64,000 nucleotides of DNA. Source: Chelonoidis abingdonii (Eukaryota; Chordata; Testudines; Testudinidae). The notes beneath the pieces are model-generated. The model searched no databases, was not told where the DNA came from, and saw only the letters and a list, made by a program, of their open reading frames with translations. Shown piece by piece: positions 38,591-48,214 of the stretch. The translations under genes and the position numbers were made by a program. The stretch lies in the NCBI RefSeq assembly GCF_003597395.2, contig NC_133771.1, forward strand, positions 124,047,783 to 124,111,782. The letters run 5' to 3'. Numbering within the stretch: the first letter of the stretch is position 1; every line of letters begins with the position of its first letter.

Positions 38591-39344
38591 TGTACTCAGG
38601 AAGGAGGGGAAATGGGGATGTCTTGCTGTTTGCCCTGCAGTGATGCCAGGAGGTGGAGGGGTGGGGGGGGAGAAAAGAAAAAGTAAGGTATTAAATAAAC
38701 TGTATAACTTAATGTGGGCCATGAAACTAAACTACTGTGGCTACATAATCCTGTGGCTGCTACATGATGTCACTGAAGTGCCTGCCCTAACTGCATTTCC
38801 ATTCCTTAACAATGCTTTTAAGTTTAATGTTAATTATAAATTTTTCTGGACTTAACATTTGGTGTTCATATTGGAACATCTCCATAACGTATGCTGCCCT
38901 AAACTACTGATGTTTGCACTATTGTAATTCCATCTTAATTTGGTTTTTGTCTGGAAATTCTTTTAGATATCTGGCATTTACATATAAAACTTAAACAGAG
39001 GGGGAACCCCTCCCTCACAGAGTTGGTTTGAAATGCACAGAAAACATTTTTAGTGAGCAGAAGCCATTTAAAAAAATCTTGCAATGAAAAACTATAATAA
39101 TAAACAAGGGATAATATTTAGTGTGTTAAAATTAACTGTCCTTAAAGCCATTTAATGCACAGAACTATTTCTTATGTCCCAAAATACAGCAATGTGAGCT
39201 GTCCTTTGATCTTTTCTAACTGACAAATGTAGTGCAAATAATAGTCATGAGACTCTAGTTCACCTCAACATTTTGATTGATATTTCCCTTTTTAATGTAT
39301 ACTTTCCTCGGACAGTACGTCTCAAATGCTGCTGGAGTTAGATG

Positions 39345-39575
39345 TACATGCACTAGCTCTGTCCAGGTTAGTGCTCTAAAAATAGCAGTGGGGCTATGGT
39401 GGAGGCTTGGTCTAGCAGCCAGAGTACAACCCTATTTGAGATCCTAGGTACACACTAGGGTGACTATCCTGAGGTGGTGCTGTGGCCACACTGCAATTTT
39501 TAGCATTCTAGTTTGAGCAGAGTTAATGTGTGTGTCTGCCTCTGCTGGAATTTATACATCTCAGCTGCTGTGTAC
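39345..39575. repeat. MITE remnant beside Harbinger B
   Basis: GCTCTAAAAATAGCAGTGGGG and its opposite-strand counterpart near 39500 resemble another palindromic MITE family. The ends are unclear and it abuts the next MITE. Confidence 0.4.
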
Positions 39576-39989
39576 ACATAACTTGTCTACATGAACACTT
39601 AAGCCTTGGCTACACTGGAGAGTTGCAATGCTGGTAGTGGCTTTACAGCGCTGCAACTCACTTACCATCCACACTTGCAAGGCACATACAGCGCTGTATC
39701 TCCCTGGCTACAGCGCTGGCTGTACTCCACCTTGACCTGGGGAATAATGACTATAGCGCTGGTGATGCAGGGCTGCTCCGCTAGTGTGGCCACCAAAAGC
39801 ACTGTTATTGGCTCCAGAGGTATTCCGAGGTATCCCAGAATGCCTGTTCAGCCACTCTACTCATCAGTTCGAACTCTACTGCCCTGACCTTAGGTGACCC
39901 GCCCTTCAAATGCCCCGGGAATTTTAAAAATCCCCTTCCTGTTTGCTCAGCCAGTGTGGAGTGCAATCAGTGAATCTTTCCAGGTGACC

Positions 39990-41547
39990 ATGCCTCCACA
40001 CGCCAAACGAGCCACAGCATGGAGCAATGGCGAGTTGCTGGACCTCATCAGTGTTTGGGGGGAGGAAGCTGTGCAGTCCCAGCTGCGCTCCAGCTCTAGG
40101 AATTATGATACCTATGGGCAGAGATCAAGGACCATACTGGAAAGGGGCCATGACCGGGATGCCCTGCAGTGCAGGGTTAAAGTGAAGGAGCTCCGGAGTG
40201 CCTATTGCAAAGCCCACGAGGGAAACCGCCGCTTCGGTGCTGCCCCCACGACCTGCCATTTTTACAAAGAGCTGGACGCGATACTTGGGGGTGACCTCAC
40301 CACCAATCCGGCCTGCCACGATGGACACTTCAGAGCGGGGGGGGGAGGAGGAAGGGCAGAAGGAAACTGAGAGTGAGGGTACTGGGGTCCCTGGAGGCAT
40401 GCAGCCAGGAGCTCTTCTCAAGCCAGGGGGAAGGTAGCCAGTCGCAGCAGCCGTACTTGGTGGAGGACAAACAGAGGAGCGGGTTCCCGGTAAGCGGCCT
40501 TTATTTTCAGGGTGGAAATTTTTCGGGAGAAGAGGGAGGGTTAGGGCTGCATGCATGCGTGCCTAGATATTGAATAGCGCATTGAGGTGGTCTATCACGT
40601 CACGGTAATTGGCCTCGGTAATCTCTTCAAAAGTTTCAGCCAGAGCGTGGGCAGTGCGCTTGTGCAAGTTTATAGGGAGAGCCACTGTAGTCCTTATCCC
40701 AGTCAGGCTAACATGTCTGCGCCACTGTGCTGTGAGGGGTGGGGGGACCATTGCAAGACACAGGCAAGTTGCATAGGGGCCAGGGCGGAATTCGCATTGC
40801 TGCAGAAGACCCTGCTGCGCTTCCCAGGTGACCCGCAGCAGTGAGAGATCTTCCAGGATCAACTCCTGTGGAAAATGTTGGGATAGTGTTCAGCTTTGGT
40901 GCCCCCTGCAGCTGTTTGCTTTCCCCAACGCACAGAAACCCCGAGGACAGTAGAGCCCTGAAGCAATCAGTCCCCCTTACTCACCATTTCGGTGCTCCCG
41001 TGGGTTATGTGCGCTCTTTTTGGGATGGGAAAATTATGCTGTTGTGAAGAATGTTACTCCTTAACTGTGTGGGAATAACTGTCTGGTATAAACAATGCTG
41101 CTTCTATTAAGTGTTGCATTTTTTGCCTTTTCAGAAGCAACCTTGAGATCTCGGCTGCCCGTGTTATCAACAGCTCGAAGACTACAAAGCCTCCAGAAGA
41201 AGCCACAAAAAAGCAAAGGAGACATGCTGCAAGCAGTTATGGAGCACTCTATCACAGAGAATCAGAAAGTGCAGGACTGGAGGGAAAGGGAAAGCAGGAT
41301 CCACCAGAAAAACGCAGCGGACAGGACAAAAAGCACAAAGAAGCTGATAAGCATCCTGGTGCGCCAAGCGGACTCTATCCAGGCGCTTGTAGCCATGCAG
41401 GCAGAGCACTACCGCCCCTGCCCCCCCCCCGTCCCAAAGCTCTTACCCTTGTGCCCCAATATCAGCTCAAAACCCCCTTCCCCAGCATCCAGGTTCTTAC
41501 CACCACCAGCTGCCTCCAACACCTGTACGTTCACCAACCAGCCCTGA
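39990..41547 (+). pseudogene. Harbinger B Myb/SANT-like DNA-binding gene, frameshifted
   Basis: Probable two-exon gene. Exon 1 starts MPPHAKRATAWSNGELLDLI, with the conserved W of a Myb/SANT-like trihelix, then WGEEAVQSQLRSS, then CRVKVKELRSAY, and runs to a GTAAGC donor at 40490. Exon 2 follows a TTTTGCCTTTTCAG acceptor at 41135 and encodes a basic, helical segment (SILVRQADSIQALVAMQAEH) and a proline-rich C-terminus ending at 41547. The frame is lost near 40337-40346, in a run of about ten G, and downstream homology continues in the next frame. In turtles such proteins are often annotated as zinc finger and SCAN domain-like. The 4-member gene pair faces the transposase. Confidence 0.85.
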
Positions 41548-41722
41548 GAACTACGACCCTTACCCTCTGCACTCAACTGCCATCACCATGCAATACAGGC
41601 ATCCTGAAGCGCAGCAGTCATTGCACAGCACTCCAGACAAGAGATATTCAAACCTATGATTGTAAAGTTCCCCACCCCCACCCCCCTGTCCTTTTAGGTT
41701 CCCAAAATGTTGTATGTCTGTC

Positions 41723-41779
41723 AATAAAGTTATTTTCTTTCCAATAAATGAATTCTTGGCTTTGAAAACAGTCTTTATT
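41723..41779. terminator. Back-to-back polyadenylation signals of the two Harbinger B genes
   Basis: AATAAA at 41723-41728 and 41743-41748 on the plus strand serve the Myb-like gene; TTTATT at 41774-41779 is AATAAA on the minus strand for the transposase gene. Only about 25-50 bp separate opposing signals, so the two transcripts end almost face to face. Confidence 0.75.
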
Positions 41780-41903
41780 ACTGCAGAAAGTCAAAGATAC
41801 CTTAGCCCAGGAAAGAAACAGGCACTGCAAATCAGCTTAGGAAACACAGATTCCTACTAACATTGTAACCAGAGTACCTCACTCCTATGCAAGGTGCCAA
41901 ACC

Positions 41904-43134
41904 TTACTGTTGGTTTTCAGCCTCAAATTCCTCCCTCAAGGCATCCCTAATCCTTGCAATCCTGTGCTGGGCCTCTCTAGTAGTCTTGCTCTGTGGCTGT
42001 GCAAATTCAGCCTCCAGGCGTTGAACCTCAGAGGTCCATGCCTGACTGAATCTTCCACCCTTCCCTTCACAAATATTATGGAGGGTACAGCACGCGGATA
42101 TAACCGCAGGGATGCTGCTTTCCCCCAAGTCTAGCTTCCCATAACAGAATTGCCAGTGCCCCTTTAAATGACCAAAAGCACACTCCACAGTCATTCGGCA
42201 CCGGCTTAGCCTGTAGTTGAACCGGTCCTTGCTCCTGTCAAGGTTTCCTGTGTACGGTTTCATAAGCCATGCCATTAACGGGTAAGCGGGGTCTCCAAGG
42301 ATCACAATGGGCATTTCGATGTCCCCTACTGTGATCTTCCGGTCTGGGTAAAAAGTCCCGGCCTGCAGCTTCCTGAACAGGCCACTGTTCCGAAAGATGC
42401 GTGCGTCATGCACCTTTCCGGGCCAGCCTGGTTAATGTCAGTGAAATGCCCACGGTGATCCGCAAGCGCCTGGAGAACCATGGAGAAATACTCCTTCTGA
42501 TTAACATACTTGGATGCTGGGTGAGGTGGTGCCAGAATAGGAATATGCATCCCATCTATCTCCCCGCCACAGTTAGGGAAAGCCATTTGTGCAAAGCCAT
42601 CCAGAATGTCCTGCATGTTCCCCAGAGTCACGGTTCTTCTTAGCAGGATGTGATTAATGGCCCTGCAAACTTGCATCAACACAATTCCAACAGTCGATTT
42701 TCCCACTCCAAACTGGTTCCCAACCGATCGGTAGCTGTCTGGCATTGACAGCTTCCAGATTGCAACAGCCACCCGCTTCTCCATCGGCAGGGCAGCTCTC
42801 AATCTCATGTCCTTGCGCCGCAGGGTGGGGGCGAGTTCAGCACACAGTCCCATGAAAGTGGCTTTTCTCTTCCGAAAGTTCTGCAGCCACTGTTCGTCAT
42901 CCCAGACTTCTATGTCGATATGATCCCACCACTCAGTGCTTGTTTCCCAAGCCCAAAAGCGGCATTCCACAGTGCTGAGCATTTCCGTGAATGCCACAAG
43001 CAAGTTCGTGTCATACGCAACTTGCTATCATCGTCAGACTCCTCATCACTTTGGCTCCTAAGGAATAGCTCAACTGCCAAACGTGATGTGCTGGCAAGAC
43101 TCGTCAGCATATTCCTCAGCAGTTCAGGCTCCAT
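41904..43134 (-). pseudogene. Harbinger B DDE transposase, two frameshifts
   Basis: HARBI1-type transposase read from about 43134 (MEPELLRNMLTSL) to a stop at 41904. In order: an acidic N-terminus (SDEESDDDSK), the WWDHID and FRKRKATF region, a helix-turn-helix like stretch (SYRSVGNQFGVGKSTVG), first catalytic D in GGEIDGMHIPI, second D in ILGDPAYPL, third residue E in MTVECAFGHLKG. All three DDE residues survive. The frame changes near 43020 and again near 42415, so the product would be cut off before the second D. About 400 codons in total, close to the usual family length. Its closeness to intact form suggests a fairly young insertion. Confidence 0.88.
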
Positions 43135-43735
43135 TTCTCACAGAAATCGTGCTGCACAGAAACTGTTGAGAGAGTCAAGATGGTGCCAAACGTGTACGGA
43201 AATACAGGGATTGGTGGGATGTGAAGCAATGCATCACGGGATGATGGGACAAGCAGCAGAATGACCTGCACCCTCCGCCCACTTCCCACAATCCACCGCG
43301 CCAGAATGGGAAGAGGTGCTCTGTGGGATAGCTGCCCATAATGCACCACTCCCAATAGCGCTGCAAATGTGGCCCCACTGCAGCGCTGGTAGCTGTCTGT
43401 GTGGCCACACTGCAGCGCTTTCCCTACACAGCTGTACAAAGACAGCTTTAACTCCCAGTGCTGCATACCTGCAAGTGTAGCCAAACTCTGTTTGCGGTGA
43501 GCTGTGATGTAAATCTACTCTGTAGAAGCCTACCACATATGAAGTATCTGTGTGGATCCTGCTGCTGTGCCCTGAAAGTTCCCTGTTGAGCTTTAATATA
43601 CTCAGAAAAACTATGGAGCTGCTAATGGATGGCAGCAGGGTCCACACAGATACTTAATGCATGACAGACAAGAGCGTGGTAAATTTATACTCCAGCGTGC
43701 TGCAAGCTAAGTGTTCATGTAGACAAGTCCATAGC

Positions 43736-43859
43736 CAGAGTTAAATCTATGAGTATATTTCAGGTACCTTTCAGCCCAAACTTTTGCAATCTACTACAAG
43801 ACTCATATTGTCATTCCCTTAGTTAACTGGGTGCATACGAGCAATACACTACATCCATA

Positions 43860-43893
<34 letters not shown>

Positions 43894-46130
43894 GCTATAG
43901 GAATGTGTCCACATAGCTATTCTCAAAGGATAAAAGCACAGTATTCCTCTTCCACTGCACTTTGTTTTTTGGTGAATTGTTGAATTGAGCAGCTAACCTA
44001 CATTCATGGAATACATTTTTGATGAATACATTATATTTTTTTTTGTTTTGTTTTCCCTTGGAGGCAAAATTTCAGCCCTTGAAGTAGATTTTCATCAAGG
44101 GGAGGAAGAAAATTAGTGACTTACATTTTTTGTCTTAGTATCTTTTTGACTAGCTGAGGACTACCAGTAATATTTTGGGTTTTTTCATGTAATGAGAATG
44201 TGAAATGAATGAATATGAATGTCTTTGATTAGAAGGATTCTGTCTTTAATCTCTCTTCTCCAGTTGGAGAGGATTATTTATTAAGATTACTTTAACAAAA
44301 TACAGTTTCTCTGAAATTTACTAGCAAAGAGTTTGCTGGTATGTACTGTTAAATGCCCTATCTTGGACTGCAGATTTATTTTTCTTGACTCCAAGGAATC
44401 ATTTAGAGAGAACAGGCTAATTTTCAGGATTATTACTCTTTAATACTTAAAGCTAAAGATTCCAAATCCCATTGATTACTGTTTTTAGGTGTTCCATTTA
44501 CAGTTTAAGTATGTCAGAAGATTTTCTTAAACAAAAATGAGGAAATTCTTTACTGACTTTCATAGCATATGATAAATTTCAAGTTTAAGAAAAGTTCAGG
44601 TGACTGGATGAGTTCAAACTGAGAATTGAATTTAGAGCTCTTTACACTGTTGTTCTGGTTAAAACAGCTTAGTACAAAAATCATCTTACCCTTTTGGGCT
44701 TTCAGTTGGTGGTCTCAATTTAGTTGCTCATTGGCAAAAGCTCATGTCACAAAAAACACTGTTGCAACTGGCATCTTCATTGCTCAGACTGCCCAAAGAG
44801 GGCATGGGTTGAATGGGGATGGAGAGGAAAATATTGTTTCAACCTTTTAGGTTGTCCCTTCAATTTAAGGTTATTACTCTTAATGCAGATATTTCATAGT
44901 TTGATTCAAGTTTCTAACAAAGCTATTGTTTAAATCCTCAATAATAGCTCTTTGTGTTTTTATGGAAGCTGTGCGTGTGGTTCCATAGTTAAGGCTGAAT
45001 TCTTTTGCACTTGAAAGCAGGGATAGTCACTCTGCTTAGATATGAACAACACTTGTCCTCCGCAAAATTACAGCACTTGTTCTTTGAACATCAAATGAAT
45101 TTTCTGAGAATTTACAAGTAAATCCATCAATTAGTTTGAATTAAAATAACAATTGATCTTTTAAGAAATTTAACACTCAAAACACTTTTTTTGTCCTATA
45201 TGATCTTATAAGTACAGACTCTTCAAATTTATTATACAATTAAAATTCATTTGTTTCGTGCACTAACCACATTTGAATAATTTTTTGGTATTAAGTAATT
45301 TTTTTTGCCATTTTTCTTCAGCCCCTGCTGAAGAAAAAACTTTCAGTTATGAAGAAGAATGTTCTACTGCAGAGAATCCCATGAAGAATTACCTTCATCC
45401 AAAAGCATATGCTATACTCAATAGGAGTGAGGCGAAGAGTGCCTTTAGCAAGAATGTCCTCTTTCTAAATAGCTGTCACTAGGCTGTCAGTAGCCATCAT
45501 CTTCCCTATCTACCGCTTGTTTTCACACCCAACAGGAACTTGGAGAGGTGGTGGCTAAGGTGCATTCTGCCAAAGGACTCTTCTACTGCACTGCCATTAA
45601 GAACTATAGAAAATGGGCATGTAACATGTTTGAATTCTGTTTGGTTAATCAGATACCTGTAATGTTTTTACTTTAAGTAAAAAATATCTACTTGTGAAAC
45701 TACTGTATGGGGCAAATGCTCTAAATGACCAGTTTTAAAAGTGCTGTATGCTCTTTAAGTTACAGCTGTTTAATTGCCTTTTGCAAGTTTTTTTTAATTG
45801 ACATATCTCTTAACCTGATTATTTAGAATACTGTCTGTAGTTCTTTAACTTTTCACTCCCTCCTTAGAAATTTCTATCACGTTTTTAATTTTATTTCCCT
45901 TTCTGGATTTGAAACTTGCTCCATACTCGAACTCTCAATACATTGTAGAAAAGAAGTGGAGATGAATCCTTTACTGTCCTTTTTCATGTAATGTGTTTAT
46001 TTTCCAAAAAGTAGTCAGGAAAGTGAAGAAATTAAATGTCAACAAAGAGTACAGATAATCTAAAATTGTAGCGATATTTCTACATAATGTAAAGCTTGTA
46101 AGATGGATTGGTAGCATCTCCTGTTATCCC
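43736..46130. other. Intronic sequence, nothing recognised
   Basis: AT-rich. A T homopolymer of 28 lies at 43863-43890. A 170-bp stretch at 45321-45480 has an acceptor-like TTTTTCTTCAG before an open frame, but no domain and no donor-supported exon. Confidence 0.5.
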
Positions 46131-46134
46131 AATA

Positions 46135-47700
46135 TAAGAGTCCTCATTTGCTGATAACTTTGCACTGAAATTTCCCATGTTACATGTCTGCCTCAGGCTG
46201 AATATTTCTGAAAATTTTTGGCCAAAAAGATTTGGCCATTTCCAAGAACAAGGTTAGAGGAAAGGTGCATTTTGCCCATGTTAAATTCTTGAGACATTTT
46301 GCTTTGGAATGCTCTAGAGTCCTTTGCTTTGGTACAGGGGCCTGCAGTTTGGTAGGAGCATGGCCTTCGTGTCAGAATCTGCCTTTTGCCATCTGAAAGT
46401 CCTCCCAAATTTGACCAAGTTAGGAGCTTTTGAAAAGATCTGTTTAGCCTATGCTCAGTAGAAATTTACTAAAGCTCGGTAGCATTCTCCAGCAGCTCAC
46501 AGAGCTGGCCAGACTGCCCATGTGCCATTCTCCACGCAGCGATTGAGCATGGCCTAGCCCAGGGCTACATGGACTCCAAAGGATTGTGGTGGTTATTCCT
46601 AGCTGGAGAGGGTCAGGGTGTGGCTGGGCACCAGAACTGAGAGCAAGGAGCCTGTCTGTCTTCCATGCTCTCAGTGACCCCCTATTTTCAGTTGTACAGC
46701 ATAGCGGAGAAATCATCTGATTTGAATGTAGAGAGAACAAAAGCTGGATTGGGGCGGGGGGATGGAAAGGAGTAGATTGGGTCAAGGACTATTCCGAACT
46801 CCTGGGAAGTGTGAAGCCTTGACAGTTAATGAACTACCTCTACAGTGTAATGGACATATACAATCATTTGAAAAATAACTGATAACATTAGTCATTGTCA
46901 TCCTCTACATAGACCAACAGCGAAGATTGGATGAGATAGGACTTTGCTAGAGGGTTTCACAGATATTTGCTGACAGCAGAGGAATGGTGAGACCCTGGAA
47001 TCCTGGCTCCATTCCAGACTCCAGAGGGGAGTGTTCTCTAGTCGACAGATCTTCTGTCAATTTTCCCCCAAGCTTGACTTCTTCCCCATATCCTCCAACC
47101 TGTTTCTGTCCCAGTCCTGTCTCTTCCTCATCCGTTTTCTTCCTAGTAACATTCTCTTTGCCTACCCAGTCCTAGTCTCCCACTCTTGGCATGTTGTCCA
47201 AGTTCAAATCTCCCAATTAACTCATCCCCATACTTAATCCCAATCTCCTTGCCCATCCAGTCCCAGTCCCAGTCCCCCATCCTCATCTCTTTCTTTGATC
47301 TATTCTTCCCCTCACCACTCCACTTGCTCCAAGTCTTCCTTCCCTCGGGTACTCATCCAATCACAGTCCCTCCTGACTTTCCTTCCTTGGCTTCTTGTCA
47401 AGCCAGCCTCTCTCCCCACATCCCAGTTTTTCAAGGGTCTTTCCTCCCCGCATCCTTGTTTTCTCCCATCATTGGGTCCTAGTGTCAGGCTCCCTGCCCA
47501 GCCAGCCCCAGTCTCCAGCTCCTCCTACCAGCTCCTTGTCCAATCTAAGTGTGTGTTCTTCCCAGCCACCAGGCTTCCAGCTACACTCTCTTCCACACCC
47601 CCCACCCCAAGTTCCCTCATGACTTCCAGTGCCAGCCTTCTTCCCCTGCCATATGACCAGATTCCTTCACAATTTGCCAGAGCATAAAATGTCCCCAGTT
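46135..47700. repeat. Mosaic of unnamed repeats with a long C/T-rich block
   Basis: 46135-46440 resembles a dispersed turtle repeat. 47000-47680 is a C/T-rich block with repeated TCCCAGTC and CTCCTTG words, like a degenerate minisatellite, which gives long open frames in several phases by composition alone. No gene is supported. Confidence 0.4.
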
Positions 47701-47879
47701 CTGTTCAAGAGTGGGTTGCAGTCCTGGGTCTATCTCAAATTCTCTCCTGTTCCCTTGGGATAAGGACCCACTGTATGTGTACCCATCGGTGCTGCTTGTT
47801 CCCAAGGTGGTCATCAAGCTAGGGCTAAAATGAGGCAGGATGAGCTTTGTTGCTCCAGCCGTGGCCAAGGCAGCCATGG

Positions 47880-48200
47880 TACATGGGTTTGTGTGAGTTG
47901 TCTACCTGGTGTGTTTGAAAACAATTCCTCTTGTCACTAGTCAAAGATTTGATCTCCCAGAATCACAGGTGGGTGTTGTACCCAAATCTTCAGGTGCTGC
48001 ATCTTACAGCATGGTTCCTCGGTGGTTAAATCCAGAGAAGATGTGCTGTTCAGAGCCAGTCTAGAATATCCTGCCTAATAGTGAGAAATTATCCACAAGA
48101 GCTGCTTGCCTTACTAAATGGAAGCATTTTTCCATCTTGCAGGTTAGCCATAGTGCACCTACTATGCAATCTAGAATTCAAAAGATTTCAGACTGTCATT
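47880..48200 (+). repeat. Decayed retroelement, left part (interrupted by the LINE)
   Basis: Plus-strand sequence up to the LINE insertion joins, once the LINE and one duplication are removed, to 50975-51100. The joined region looks like the C-terminal part of a tyrosine-recombinase (DIRS-like) gene. This left part alone is too broken to be diagnostic. Confidence 0.3.
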
Positions 48201-48214
48201 TACACCTCAGTCAC
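48201..48214 (+). repeat. Target-site duplication, left copy
   Basis: TACACCTCAGTCAC, identical to 50961-50974. Its final TCAC blends into the TCAC-type repeat tail of the LINE. Confidence 0.92.

Larger units (their letters stand above)
39602..43487. mobile_element. Harbinger (PIF) transposon B, two-gene, nearly complete
   Basis: About 3.9 kb with imperfect inverted ends: the left AGCCTTGGCTACACTGG matches the reverse complement of the right end GCAAGTGTAGCCAAACT. Subterminal CAGCGCTG words recur at both sides (for example near 39645, 39690, 43380 and 43410). It encodes a Myb/SANT-like protein on the plus strand and a DDE transposase on the minus strand, convergent, with polyadenylation signals between them. 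This two-gene layout is standard for Harbinger elements, where the Myb-like protein helps the transposase enter the nucleus and bind the ends. It inserted after ACACTTA of an older MITE, consistent with a TTA target. Three frameshifts inactivate the genes. Confidence 0.9.
39582..43729. repeat. Palindromic MITE split by Harbinger B
   Basis: The left piece CTTGTCTACATGAACACTTA (39582-39601) matches, on the opposite strand, the right terminus TAAGTGTTCATGTAGACAAG (43708-43727). The right piece from 43490 holds both inner palindrome arms (GTATCTGTGTGGATCCTGCT and GCAGGGTCCACACAGATAC). The family is a roughly 250-bp palindrome, so nearly all of it lies to the right of the inserted Harbinger. Confidence 0.8.

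Noticed and set aside
45321..45482. Exon-like segment with TTTTTCTTCAG acceptor and open frame
   Set aside because: No recognisable protein similarity, no convincing donor and no link to ZDHHC14 sequence.
46984..47687. Overlapping 60-130 codon frames in the C/T-rich block
   Set aside because: Serine and proline-rich products in several frames reflect composition and degenerate repeats.
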